A stretch of 60,000 nucleotides of DNA from Hydractinia symbiolongicarpus (taxonomy: Eukaryota > Cnidaria > Hydrozoa > Anthoathecata > Hydractiniidae): contig NC_079876.1 in NCBI RefSeq assembly GCF_029227915.1, positions 35,633,828 through 35,693,827 on the forward strand, read 5' to 3'. Positions 45,221 to 55,628 of this stretch are shown here, one piece after another. Every line of letters begins with the position of its first letter. Positions within the stretch are counted from its first letter, which is position 1. The notes under the pieces are model-generated. The model did no database searches. It was not told where the DNA came from and saw only the letters and a program-made list of their open reading frames with translations. A program made the translations under genes and the position numbers.

Positions 45221-45424
45221 CAATCCCGGTCAAAATATATTGGCAGTAAGCTACAAAAAGTACAGTTTAATCCTTTCTTACCCCCTCTCCTCTATTATCA
45301 ATGTTTGGAAACGCGTTAGCACAACTTTTGAACATTGATACTGGGGGAAAGGGGGCTTTGTACTTATCAAGCTCTTGCTACACATGAAAAAAAGGTTTAC
45401 TGCCATTATTTTTGACCGGGATTG
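45221..45424 (+). mobile_element. MITE copy 1 (CAATCCCGGTCAAAA ends)
   Basis: A 204-bp unit begins CAATCCCGGTCAAAA and ends with the reverse complement TTTTTGACCGGGATTG. Inside it folds back: ATCAATGTTTGG...GAACATTGAT and CCCCCTCTCC...GGGGGAAAGGGGG can pair. It is about 95% identical to 48986-49189. TA precedes the left end, but the right flank is not TA, so the target duplication is unclear. Confidence 0.85.
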
Positions 45425-45697
45425 TCTGAATTTCAAGAAAAAAATTTGACAAGAGTTGTGGCTTTTTTCTTCCTAGAGAAAGTCAAAAAGGCCTCTGTAA
45501 CTCGAATTTACACGTGGACTTGACCCTAGTTTCTATGAGACTACTATTCTGTAACGAATCTAGTGAAATGATAAGCAAAATTAGGCGCCAAAATTCGAAG
45601 AAAACGAAAGTGAAATCAAATGATATTCAACACAAGAAATAAGCTCTCATCCTAACCTAAAATAACGTATAAAATAAAGTATAAAACCTAATATAGA

Positions 45698-47067
45698 ATG
45701 GCAAACAATATAAATAGCGATGAGGAGCTTGACAACAAAGACAGTTGCAGAACGTATATGTTAACGTACTCCAAAGCAGATCTAAGTGTTGTTCCAAATC
45801 AAAAGACGTTCACTGACATCGTATTAGAGGCATTTTCCATAGGGACGCCTAAGGCTAATGTCGAACACTGGGCTACTTGTACAGAGGTTCATGCATATGG
45901 TGAGCATCAACACTACCACATGGCATTGAAACTGAGTGGAACCCGTCGTTGGCGCCCCATTCATCAGCACATTTACAAGACACGTAAGATTTCTGTGAAC
46001 TTCTCATCCAAAAACTATGGATACTTGGCTGCATACCGTTATGTTTGCAAAGATAAACCGTTTGAGTCAGTTTTGCACAGCAAAAATCACCCAAACTTAA
46101 AGAATGCCAAATCACCAGTATCAAAGCGGGGTTTCACTCGTTTTTCCCAAAATTCAAAGAAACGCCGGTGTTTGGAGGGTCCAGTACAAAAACCGGAAGC
46201 TTCAGCTAAACGACGCTTATCTAATAGTGATGTTGCCAAGTTTTTTGTTGAAAACGACATAAAAAATGACACTCAGCTCATGTCAGTGGCAAACCGGAGA
46301 CAAGCTGAGAATCAGCCAGACTTATTCAATTTTATCTTAAATAAGTCTTCAAAGGCACTCTCAGAACTCATTTCTGTAACTTGGAAAATGCACAGTGCCC
46401 CTAAAGCGATCGAGCGACAGCAAAAATGTAGACTTGACGTTGTGGTAGAAAAATCAAACACAGCCTGCGTAGACGGATGCAACGGCACTTGGTTGGTGTG
46501 TGCAAGGCAAGTGTTGAGAAACAATAGCATCAATATATACGTTTTTGCTGATGCTCTGCGAGAATGTCTGAAGCGTGGTCGCAAGAAAAATAACAATATC
46601 CTGTTAACAGGACCAACAAATTGTGGAAAATCATTCTTGTTGAACCCTGTAGAACTAATTTTCAATTGTTTTGTTAATCCTGCAAGCAGCAAGTACGCAT
46701 GGGTTGGCCTCGATGAATGTGAACTCGCCTACCTTAATGATTTTAGGTGGTCAGCGGAATTAATCGCATGGAACGAATTTCTCCTCCTGTTGGAAGGTCA
46801 GACTGTTCACCTGCCAAGGCCTAAAAACCAGTTGCCACTGACATGGTTATAGGCAGGGACAATTCCATGCCAATTTTGGCTACAAGCAAAGGTTCAATTG
46901 AACATGTTGGAAAATATAACCAGAGAGACCAACGCGAAACAGATATGATGAGTTCAAGGTGGCGAGAACTCAAATTCATTGAAGAAATCCCAAAGGAATC
47001 GATGAAAGACTTAGAACCTTGTCCGCACTGTTTTTGCACCCTGGTTATCCAAGGCATGGATGCGTAA
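45698..47067 (+). pseudogene. HUH endonuclease-SF3 helicase (Rep-like) protein, one frameshift
   Basis: Intronless. The N-terminus has YMLTYSKADL (Rep motif 1-like), HWATCTEVH, HQHYHMALKL (HUH metal-binding motif) and AYRYVCKDK (Tyr-x-x-Lys catalytic motif). The C-terminal half has a superfamily 3 helicase: ILLTGPTNCGKSFLLNP (Walker A), YAWVGLDECELAYLNDFRW (Walker B region), AWNEFLLLLEGQTVHLPRPK (B') and SMPILATSK (motif C), ending with a Cys pair CPHC. Such two-domain proteins nick and unwind DNA for rolling-circle or hairpin replication (parvovirus and CRESS-DNA Reps, and related transposon or integrated forms common in cnidarian genomes). The frame breaks by one base near 46840-46850 and continues in 46843-47067. 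It is either an integrated virus-like relic or a transposon gene; the sequence alone does not decide. Confidence 0.75.
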
Positions 47068-47118
47068 AATGTATAATATATAAAAACTATGTTCGTATTT
47101 AAAAGTTATTATATTCCA

Positions 47119-47326
47119 TGCGTCACAAGTGCGTCACATATGCGTCACAAGCTATATAGTACTATGCTCTAAAAGAATTTATTGCGTCACATGCGTCACA
47201 TCCAAAGTTTTAAAAGAATAGTATATATATCTTTAAAAAAAATGTTGTGACGCATGTGACGCATACATTTAACAGTTAAACGCATGCAAAAAACCGAGTG
47301 AAGCATTAGTGACGCACTGTGACGCA
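47119..47326. repeat. Array of TGCGTCAC boxes, five direct and four inverted
   Basis: TGCGTCAC occurs at 47119, 47130, 47141, 47183 and 47192; its reverse complement GTGACGCA at 47247, 47256, 47309 and 47319. Spacing within groups is 9-11 bases, and the two groups face each other. The array begins 52 bases after the stop of the Rep-like gene. Such clustered short repeats beside a Rep gene look like iterons of a replication origin or inner terminal repeats. Confidence 0.8.
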
Positions 47327-47398
47327 TAGAATTTACAGCTAAATATCTTTAAAAACTTGATATTTTGTTCTGGCACCTTTGTGCTTTTGCACAAGTGC

Positions 47399-48365
47399 CT
47401 AGCTTTTTGGCATTGATGATATCAGGTTGTCAATAGTTTGTTTTCGAATACCTGTCAACATGGTTTGCTTGATTCTGTTCACAAACTGTTCATATGTTTC
47501 TGCTGTGATGTTCTGTTTCATTGCGTCTTCTTTTAATTTTGTCCTAACCAGGTGGAAAAAATTTTCTATTGGGTTTAGATCCGGGAAGCGTGCCAGTATT
47601 TTGACCATGACATAACCTTTGCGCTCCAAGGCCACCCTCGCTGATTTTGAATTTTGTTTAGGACATCCATCCTGAAGAAACTTGTACGGTAGCGCAGACT
47701 CGCTCTTCGCGAAGGCAGAGGGGAATTGTTCATCAATAACATACCTGGCAAAATTGTGGCCAGTGATTTTCCAGTCATGATGATGACAGATGACAACCCC
47801 ATTACCAAAACTAATTGCGACGAAAAGCCGGGTTGGGCTTAAATGCAAATCCAATCCCATCCAAATAAAACCCAATCTCCTTAGTCCAGTACTCGGCCGG
47901 GAGATTTAACTGTTGCCTAGCAAACTTCGTGCAAATGGATTTGTCTTTCACGCTCAAAAGTCCTTTTTTCCTTGATTGACAATACTTGTAACCATGTTTC
48001 TGCAAACAACGTCGTATGTCTTTGTTACTTATCTTCCAGCCGAGTCCTGCTGTCTCTTGAACTTTCTTCGAGGAGAACTGTACCCCATTCCGTCGCAATT
48101 GTGCCACAGTCCTGACAATAATTCGTTCCATACGGATAGACAACTTTCGAGGACGACCTTGGTTTTCTTTCCGTGGATTAAACGGGGCAGCGGCATCCAT
48201 AGGTTTTTTTGCATGCCTGTAAATGGTCCGCTTTGCAAACTGTTTTCCATAACGCTTGACAAGCTCATAACAACTCAGACCGTTCTCCTGATGCAATATC
48301 CTCAACTTCATGGAAGTTTGTAGGTCCATTTTTTGATACTTACCCCGACTGTTTTTTGGAGACAT
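47399..48365 (-). pseudogene. Tc1/mariner-type transposase (DD34E), one frameshift
   Basis: The first part (48365 to about 47815) has helix-turn-helix text (TSMKLRILHQENGLSCYELV, GRPRKLS) and FYLDGIGFAF (first Asp). After a one-base shift near 47820 the second part has KFLQDGCPKQNSK (second Asp) and FPDLNPIENFF (Glu), with exactly 34 residues between the second Asp and the Glu, the DD34E spacing of Tc1-like enzymes. Enzymes of this type cut at TIRs and insert at TA. No clear TIR pair was found; the 5' flank (48600-48690) has three TTTTGCGCG repeats. Length (~320 residues) is typical. Confidence 0.88.
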
Positions 48366-48985
48366 TTTGATTTTGCGCTGGTTTTATGTTTATATATATC
48401 TTTCTAGAAAGACGAAAATATACATGTTGTTGTTATCATTGTTTCTGTTGGCAGTTATGTACATGCAAAACAAACATAAACAAGGTCCTTTTTCAGTTCG
48501 ATCTTCCCTTACAGAGCTTAGCACTACCTTATTGGTACTAATTTTCTGAATTTTTGACTCAATATACATGTACCCTTTCATTCTTGAAAAGGTATATATA
48601 TATTTTTTGCGCGTAGTACTTTTCACCCAAAACATTTTGCGCGTTGCTTCTGTACTAAATTTTGCGCGCAAATAATTTTTTTTCGCACAACTGCGTCAAA
48701 ATTAATACCCACAAAAATTAGTAACAATAACGTATTCATCTAACTACAATTTTTCACGGAATATTATAATGTCTCGCGATTATCGAAAAATGCCCCATTC
48801 GCCTCGTCATCTATTGTTTTAGCATTTCTATTGTTTCCAATTTTAGCATGGCACAAAAGAAACAATGCTGGTACATACTTCAAAACATATATAAAGAATC
48901 CACCTTTAGAATTAATTTAAAAATTAAGTCAAAAAAATTACTGCAAAAAATTGCCGAAAAAATTCTAAGTCTAAAATTTCAGAGA
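48366..48985. other. Region upstream of the Tc1-like gene with TTTTGCGCG repeats
   Basis: Three copies of TTTTGCGCG (around 48605, 48638 and 48660) may be part of the element's inner end. No coding frame is supported. Confidence 0.4.
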
Positions 48986-49189
48986 CAATCCCGGTCAAAA
49001 TATATTGGTAGTAAGCTACAAAAAGTGCAGTAAAATCCTTTCTTACCCCCTCTCCCCCATTATCAATGTTTGGAAACGCGTTAGCACAACTTTTGAACAT
49101 TGATACTGGGAGAAAGGGGGCTTTGTACTTATCAAGCTCTTGCTACACATGAAAAAAGGGTTTACTGCCATTATTTTTGACCGGGATTG
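48986..49189 (+). mobile_element. MITE copy 2 (CAATCCCGGTCAAAA ends)
   Basis: Same 204-bp unit and same orientation as 45221-45424. Here the right end is followed by TA and the left flank is GA. Together the two copies bracket the Rep-like gene, the iteron array and the Tc1-like gene. Confidence 0.85.
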
Positions 49190-49555
49190 TAGCTGTTTTG
49201 TCACGTCATCAATGAAAAAAGTCACAATAATATAATAAAAAAGTGTGTTACCTTTTGCAATGGTTTGTTATTGTAGGGGCATTAATGATGAAAGGGAAGA
49301 TGTATGAATGGTGTACTTACAGGAAAATAAAAAACACAAAATAAGAGTGTAGTTGATACTAGAAAGAAAAGTCTTTACTGAGCTAAGGACTGCTGATCCC
49401 CTGGACATTTTTTATAGGCCGTATTAGCTATAATGCACAGGGGTATCAGTTTTGCTAAAAGGTTATTCAAAGATAAATTGTTTGGATAAACTTTAACCGT
49501 ATCCAAGGAAAATCTGTGAAAAATAATAAATTTGTTTCCTGCCTCGCCCAAGGTC
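49190..49555. other. Spacer, nothing recognised
   Basis: No family-like frame was seen; it ends at the decayed USP tail of copy F. Confidence 0.4.
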
Positions 49556-50250
49556 ACGACACCCTAAAAGTTTGTTCCCATCCTGCGGAGGATACATCAT
49601 TCACAAACCAATATAAATTAACCGCCACTATTACTCCTTCAGGCACACTGGCGGCTGGTCACTATTGGTCTGACATAAGAGATTAGGGTGTTAATACATG
49701 GTTAAAATATGATAAAGGAGAGTGATTAGTGTCAAGCCATCTGATCTAGATAACTCCACAGTGTATGTGTTATTTTTTGTCAAAATTTGAATAGCGTGAA
49801 TTCGCACTAAATCGGGAGTACATTATATCAAAAAGGGGAGGGATCTCTTTTTACTAGCGGTTTGAAATTACCCCTGTTGTGTGTTTTAGATACAGTTTAC
49901 CGTTATTTACAAGTTCGCTCACTCGTTGCTTTCCCAGAAAGCAATTATCAGAAGCTTAGCAAGTGGGCTTGGCAGTTGCTTTGTCTTTAGGTGTAACGAC
50001 CATACTTATAACCCCAGTTCTGTAGGGAATCTAAGTTGGCTCACTTAGTCTACAAGGTTAACGATCCTGCTATACCTGATGTAAGGAAGAAACTTTATAA
50101 GGGGTTTTCATTTCTGTCTTTCTTGTTTTCGTGACTTTACATCATGTAGATTACTCCACTGTCTTCAGGCTGGTCCTGACCTACGGCTGAGTGTAAGGCT
50201 CACAAGTCCTGGCGCTCGGGTGGTTGTCTGCTCATATTTATAGTTTTATA
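49556..50250 (+). pseudogene. 3' remnant of USP-retrotransposon copy F (USP tail and 3' region)
   Basis: One frame around 49610-49720 reads YKLTATITPSGTLAAGHYWS and VNTWLKYDKGE, the His box of the USP domain as in copy D (GTLNAGHYW), interrupted by stops. It is followed by the family 3' region: TTAGCAAGTGGGCTTGGCAG, TTGTCTTTAGGTGTAACGAC and ACTTATAACCCCAGTTCTG (class-2 hairpin). It is an old, mutated copy lying directly before copy B in the same orientation. Confidence 0.7.
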
Positions 50251-50293
50251 TTTATTTATTTATTTTTATAGTAAATTCTTTGTTGTATTGTTG

Positions 50294-50537
50294 TCGTAAT
50301 GTCTGTCTTCTGTTTTCATGCTGTCAGTTTTTGTGTACCGACCGTTAGTTGTACGTATTGTATTGTGCACAGAGGGTTGTTTGGTTCCATTACCTTGAAT
50401 CCACAGATTATCCTTGCAAAAAGGGAGATCTTTCACTGCGTTTTGATCTTTAGAGATTGTAACTTCTACAATTTTAACTTCAAGGGTCGTTAGACAAATT
50501 CTATCATCATAGCTTGCTGTCTTGTTATCTCATAATC
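50294..50537 (+). repeat. 250-bp repeat, copy 2 (retrotransposon 5' region type)
   Basis: Matches 43996-44243. It is followed within 30 bases by another 5' block (TTCCTTGTAAAAAGGGAGAA), so two variants of the 5' region stand in tandem before copy B. Confidence 0.85.
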
Positions 50538-50576
50538 AAAAAATAATCTCATTGTCGTCAGCTTTAAATGAGGGTT

Positions 50577-51130
50577 TTAATTAATTCCTTGTAAAAAGGG
50601 AGAATTGTGCTTTTAGAGGCATATTTTCTAGAGGAGTACAACCTCTAGCTTGTTTCCAAAGACCTAACAGGTTGAGTTCATCATTGAGGTGGCTTGCCAC
50701 CTCTTTGTAAATTATTTTCTTATTGCTACTGTCCGAAAGGATAACGAATGACAATCTGGAAAGACAGATTGACACTGGGAAAGACTAGACCTTTACTTTT
50801 TATTTGTTTGCTCATTTTGTTTTGTGTGTGTCTATGTATGTGTGTTATTCTTCTGTTATTTTTCTGTTGCATGTAACATCACACTCCCTATTGTCAGTCA
50901 CCAGTTATAAGTGAAGTATTCAGCAATAGACAGATAGTACTGTCACGCAAGGGGTCAATAGGTAGAGTCGTGGGATGGCATGAAAAATATGCCTGCTGAG
51001 CCCGCGTAAAAGTTAGCAGCCCCCACCCAATTGTTATCTGTCGCCCCCACCAAGCTTAGGCCGGCCCGTGGGATTTTTTATGGTCTACGACAAAGTTAAA
51101 TTTTTTAAACAATGATACCCCCAACGATAT
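50577..51130 (+). promoter_or_regulatory. 5' region of copy B
   Basis: Conserved blocks shared with copy A: AAAAAGGGAGAATTGTGCTT, stem-loop TCTAGAGGAGTACAACCTCT(AG), GACCTAACAGGTTGAGTTCA, ACAATCTGGAAAGACAGATT, ACCAGTTATAAGTGAAGTAT and GGGGTCAATAGGTAGAGTCG. The order and spacing are the same, apart from a GT-rich tract. A candidate internal promoter and 5' RNA structure. Confidence 0.6.
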
Positions 51131-51145
51131 AGACCCTGACCGTAT

Positions 51146-52585
51146 TTGGCTACCCCTCCGGATATCGATTTCGTTATTACTAACTCCTCTGTCCTTCCTG
51201 CTACCTGTGATTCTTCGTTACTCTCTTCCACTAAGCATTGGACATTAAAACCGTGTAAAGTTGTTTTGCAAGATGTGCTAGCTGTTGATTCCACTGAAAA
51301 GTCTCGGCTGCTGAAAGCTAACCCAGATAACTCCCATAGTGTTCTTTCTCAGCAATCAACAGAACCTGACCATCTTAGCACTATGAAATGGAAACAACCT
51401 ATTGCTTGGCCGAAGTCAATTGACACAAAATTGTGGAATTCCCTTGATGTTGCAGTTTTCCACAATCTTCTAGGCTCTTACCCATTGTCAAAAAAAGTTG
51501 AGCTGTTGGAATCAACAATTTACTACCATGCGTCTCACCTGTTTGGTGTAAGGTCACTTCCTCAGCACAACCTATCAGGTTTGAACAGGAGAGCTTTACG
51601 CAGCATCAGTTTGGTGAACGAGAAGAACAATCTACTCCGAACTTTTAAGAACACATCTGACCCAGTTGAGAAAAGCAATATGCAAAACCTTTTAGATGAT
51701 ATAATGACCAAGTTAAGGTTACTTCGAAGAGGTGAGCGGAATAGGAAAAGACGTTGGAAAATCTCGAATGCACCCTGGGCTTTCTCTAAGAATCCTTATC
51801 AGGCTGGAAAAAATATTTTAGATCCCAAATGTTCAATAAAACTTGAAGTTGCCCAGGACGAAATGGATTCACACAAACATTTAACCTTGAACGACCCCTC
51901 ACGCCATATACCTCTTTCAGATCTCCCTGGATTGCCTTCACCACCAAATCTAGTCTCAGCTTTCGATTCTTCCAAGCTAAAGTTCAAGGATTTCCAAGCT
52001 GTCCTACATTCTCGTAGAAATGCTTCTTCTCCTGGGCTGAACCAAATTCCTTACACAGTATATAAGAATTGTCCTCATATTGCATTGTTTCTGTTTAACA
52101 TTTTTCAAGCTTGTCTAAAGAAGTCTTTTATTCCCGTGCAATGGAGAATTGCATCAGAACTTTATATACCTAAAAACAACACACCTTGTCCATCCAACAT
52201 AAAGGATTTTCGCCCCATAGCTCTTCTGAATGTTGAAGGAAAGCTCTTTTTTAGTTTGATTTCCAAGCGGTTAGAATCGCATATTATAAAGAAAAACAAC
52301 TTCATTAATACTTCCATTCAAAAAGATTGTATGGAAAAAGTTCCGGGTTGCTGGGAACACATGTCTATTGTTTGGTCCACACTTAAGAATGCGAAGGCAC
52401 AACATTCTTCACTTCCAGCCATATGGCTTGATATTGCTAATGCATACCCTTCAGTTCCGCACAAGCTGATTTTTATGGCTCTCAGACGCTATGTTGTACC
52501 AGAATCATGGATAAGGCTCATACAGCTATACTACGACAGCCTGTGGAGTAAATCCTTTTCGGCTTCTGCTCCTTCAACACTGTAG
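51146..52585 (+). pseudogene. N-terminal region and RT fingers/palm of copy B
   Basis: The frame reads PPDIDFVITNSSVL, LRRGERNRKRRWKISNAPWA (basic), SRRNASSPGLNQIPYTVYKN, IPVQWRIASELYIPKN, IKDFRPIALLNVEGKL and IWLDIANAYPSVPHKLIF (motif A with catalytic Asp). It ends at a TAG at 52583-52585; in another frame the text continues RRIFIGCTLSIILFLAAINV (motif B), so the stop comes from a small indel. No N-terminal zinc finger is visible. Confidence 0.85.
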
Positions 52586-52657
52586 GAGAATTTTTATCGG
52601 CTGTACACTTTCCATTATACTATTTCTTGCAGCTATAAACGTTATTATTATTAGTAT

Positions 52658-53248
52658 ATGTGTGTTACCCCCAGCCTTATTGATACTGAAGGTAATAAAA
52701 ACAAAATCCCAGACCAACCCCCAATAAAAGCTTTTATGGATGATATGTTTTTAATGTCCACGTCAATTCCAAGTACTCAAAATTTATTAAACAGGTGTAC
52801 AACAGCTCTGGATTGGGTAGGCATGTCGTTTAGGCCTTCTAAATCACGCAGCATTGTTATTGATAAGGGGAAAGTCGTCCAAAGTTCACCGTTTACAGTT
52901 GGCAGCGAAAAAATTCCATCCATTCATTCTAATCCAATTAAGTTTTTAGGCAGAACAATAAACTCATCTTTGTCTGATTCTGCTGCAATACAAGAATTTC
53001 TAAATGATGCCGAAGACAAACTTATGGCTATAGACAAGTCCTTTCATAAAGGGGTCCATAAGGTTTGGTTTTTACACCATCTGTTAATTCCCAGAATCCG
53101 CTGGCCATTATTAATTTATGAAGTTTCTCTATCTACTATCACAAAACTAGAGCAAAGATTTTCTGTTTTCATTAGGAAATGGTTAAAACTCATTCAATTT
53201 CCAACATTTCCTTATATTCCTCGACATCGCCTTGTCCTCTTCCCCTAA
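52658..53248 (+). pseudogene. RT motif C and thumb of copy B
   Basis: Contains IKAFMDDMFLMSTS (FMDD catalytic motif), TALDWVGMSFRPSKSRSIVI, IKFLGRTINSSLSDSAAI and LLIPRIRWPLLIYEVSLSTI. It joins motif B text upstream and the LKSAKISGHLLLRDSVDP text downstream (another frame, 53179-53397). Confidence 0.85.
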
Positions 53249-53421
53249 AAAGTCTTGCATCTGTGCTCAAATCTGCCAAAATCAGTGGACATCTGTTACT
53301 AAGAGATTCTGTCGACCCTTGTGTGTCTAAGTGTGTACCAGATTTGAAAGCTGGAAATTGGAAAGTTAGTGAGGCAGTTCTTTCGGCGGATAGTTAGCTC
53401 AATTTCAAAAGGATTTTAGGT

Positions 53422-54360
53422 TTGCATCAGACTGGTCGAGCTGGCTTAGGGCTCTTAGACCACAAAAATATACCACCAAAAGGCACTTATGCTTACCGAA
53501 AGCTTGTTTCCAATATCATTGAAGAAAATGAAGAAGATATTTACCATACCAGAGCTGTACAGTTGCATTTGCAAGGCAGTTGGACGAAAACTTCCTTTTG
53601 TATAGGGGCAACCTACGACACCCTTCCCTCTCCAACCAATCTTGTGAGATGGGGAATTGAGAAAGACAAAAGTTGCATTCTGTGCAAGAAACCATCCTCA
53701 AATGTCTCTCACATATTGGGTGCCTGTAGGACCTCCCTTACGCAGGGTAGATACACATACCGTCATGACTCGGTTTTAATAGTTTTGGTTAAGGCATTAA
53801 AAGAGTTTTTGGCATCATATGAACCTCTTAAGGTTTCCAAGTGCAACAAAATTAATTTCATTCCGGCCGGTCAATCACCATCTAAGAAGAGGCATACAAA
53901 GTGTCCAGGCCTTCTTCACCTTGCTTCCGATTGGAAAATACTGTCAGATTTAGATTCTGTTTTAGTTGTTCCACCATACATTGCAATAACACAACTACGC
54001 CCAGACGTGTTATTAATATCCAGTTCTTCCAAAACTGTAATTATGTTAGAACTGACTTGTCCATGTGAAGAGAACACGGAATATTGGCACAAACGAAAGC
54101 TTAGCAAATATTCTTCACTTTGTTATGCTATGAAAAACAATGGATGGATCGTGCATTTCTTTGCAATTGAGGTGGGCGCAAGGGGTTTCTGTTCAGAATC
54201 AGTAAGGACCTGTTTTCGTCGCCTTGGTTTCCCTAACAAGCCTTTACGTTGCCTATTAAAGTCCCTAACTTTTACCTCCATGAGTGCTTCTTTTTACATC
54301 TGGATGTCTCGAAATTCTACCACTTGGGTTGAGCCTGAAAAGGCCCAAATCATTCCTGAA
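53422..54360 (+). pseudogene. CCHC knuckle and restriction-like endonuclease of copy B
   Basis: The frame has CILCKKPSSNVSHILGAC (C-x2-C-x8-H-x4-C), YTYRHDSVLIVLVKALKEFL, LLHLASDWKILSDLDS, TQLRPDVLLISSSSKTVIML followed by ELTCPCEEN, KLSKYSSLCYAMKNNGW and HFFAIEVGARGFCSESV. The RPD...ELT pair is the PD-(D/E)XK core. The ORF runs on to 54528 out of the USP frame; in copy A the same junction is in frame, so a shift occurred near 54330-54363 here. Confidence 0.85.
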
Positions 54361-54362
54361 GT

Positions 54363-55358
54363 TTGTCTGTTACAAATATGGATTGTGAGAAATCAAAAAC
54401 CCCTGAGAAATCTTCTGCAAATCACACCAAATTTTGTAAAATCAAAAAACCCGAAAAACTTGCTACAAGGTCTTCCAAAACAACAGTCGCATTGCCATCT
54501 AACCCTGATTTTAGGAATAGCGGTCTAAAAAACTTAGGAAACACATGTTATGCAAACTCCATCTTACAATGTTTTTATAACCTTCCAAAAGTTAAAGAAG
54601 CCATTTCTGTCAGCAAAACAACCTCAAAGTTAGGCGAAGCATTTGTAGGTGTTCTTCAAAGTTTGGCTGTTTCTAGAAGTCCAGTTGATCCCTCCCATTC
54701 TTTGCGTGCTATGAAACATCATATCTCAGCTGCGAAAGGAAGTGCATTTAATATCTTTGCTCAGCACGACGTCCCCGAGGTTCTTGAATATCTCCTACCT
54801 GGTCTGTCATTAGACTTTCCATTTCTTGGAAGTCTTTTTAGTATTGACATCAAGATATCAACCACTTGCAATTCATGTCATATTACCAGCTCCTCAGAAG
54901 TTATAGCACCTACGTTACAATCTTCTTTAGATAATTTCTTCGAAAGCGAGGAGTTGTCAGACACCAATGCCTACTTCTGCCATGTTTGCAACGCTCATCA
55001 AACTGCTTTAGTTGAAAAAGAGGTAGTGTCGTGCGATTTCCATCTCATTTTACAGTTAAAACGTTTTGCCAGTGCCAACGGCCTATTGTCAAAAATTGCC
55101 TCTCGTATTACTGCTTGCCCTGGTACCCTTTCCATACCTTTAACCGTAGATGGAGAAGTGAAATTTCGTAAAAATTTTCAATTAAGGGCTATTATCAACC
55201 ATTGCGGCAGCTTAAATAATGGTCACTACACAACCATAGCCTTCGACCAAATGGTACACAGGTGGATACATTGCAACGATAGAGCAGTAATTTTCTGTGA
55301 TGACCGCCTTATTAACAGTCACGAGTCATATGTTTTCTTTTTAGAAGAGCTGAGATAA
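54363..55358 (+). pseudogene. USP (C19) deubiquitinase domain of copy B with complete catalytic triad
   Basis: A Lys/Ser-rich linker leads to NSGLKNLGNTCYANSILQCF (Cys box; catalytic Cys codon 54546-54548), DPSHSLRAMKHHIS, QHDVPEVLEYL, CNSCH and CHVCN (zinc-ribbon Cys pairs), LILQLKRFAS, RAIINHCGSLNNGHYTTIAF (catalytic His codon 55224-55226) and WIHCNDRAVIF (catalytic Asp codon 55278-55280), ending YVFFLEELR. At about 310 residues it is close to a minimal USP domain. Known USPs remove ubiquitin from proteins. The domain itself is one unbroken frame, unlike the mutated RT upstream. Its position after an RLE is unusual. Confidence 0.9.
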
Positions 55359-55380
55359 GAATATTTTAACCGGAATGAGT

Positions 55381-55628
55381 CAGCAAGGTGGCTTGACTAC
55401 ACTCAGTCTTGTCTTTGGAGAGTGACGACTCCACTTATTACCCCAGTCAAAAATAAAACAAAATCAAATAAAAATTAAGTTAGCAAGGGGGTTTGATCAT
55501 ACTAGGTCTTGTCTTTGGAGAGTGACGACTCCACTTATTACCCCCGTCAAAAAAATATTAGCAGGGGGGGTTGATCACACATGATCTTGGCTTTGGAGAG
55601 TAACGACTCCACTTATTACCTGAGTTAA
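55381..55628 (+). repeat. Three tandem hairpin units after copy B
   Basis: Units at 55381-55448, 55481-55549 and 55559-55628 share GCAAGGGGGTTTGAT, CTTGTCTTTGGAGAGTGACG and ACTCCACTTATTACCCC, separated by A-rich spacers. Each has the stem GGAG/CTCC around loop GTGACG or GTAACG. Confidence 0.9.

Larger units (their letters stand above)
50560..55628 (+). mobile_element. Non-LTR retrotransposon copy B (RT-CCHC-RLE-USP), most complete copy
   Basis: Order: 5' region (50577-51130) with the CTAGAGGAGTACAACCTCTAG stem-loop and the AAGGGGTCAATAGGTAGAGT block; N-terminal region and RT (51146-53248); CCHC and RLE (53422-54360); USP (54363-55358); three tandem hairpin units (55381-55628). The frame is broken by shifts near 52583 and 53245 and a stop near 53396, and a segment of about 50 codons between the RT thumb and CCHC region is shortened. 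All USP catalytic boxes are present. It lies head-to-tail with F (before) and C (after). Confidence 0.85.

Noticed and set aside
47119-47326. CRISPR-like array
   Set aside because: The boxes are 8 bp with 1-50 base irregular spacing and two orientations in an animal genome; not CRISPR.
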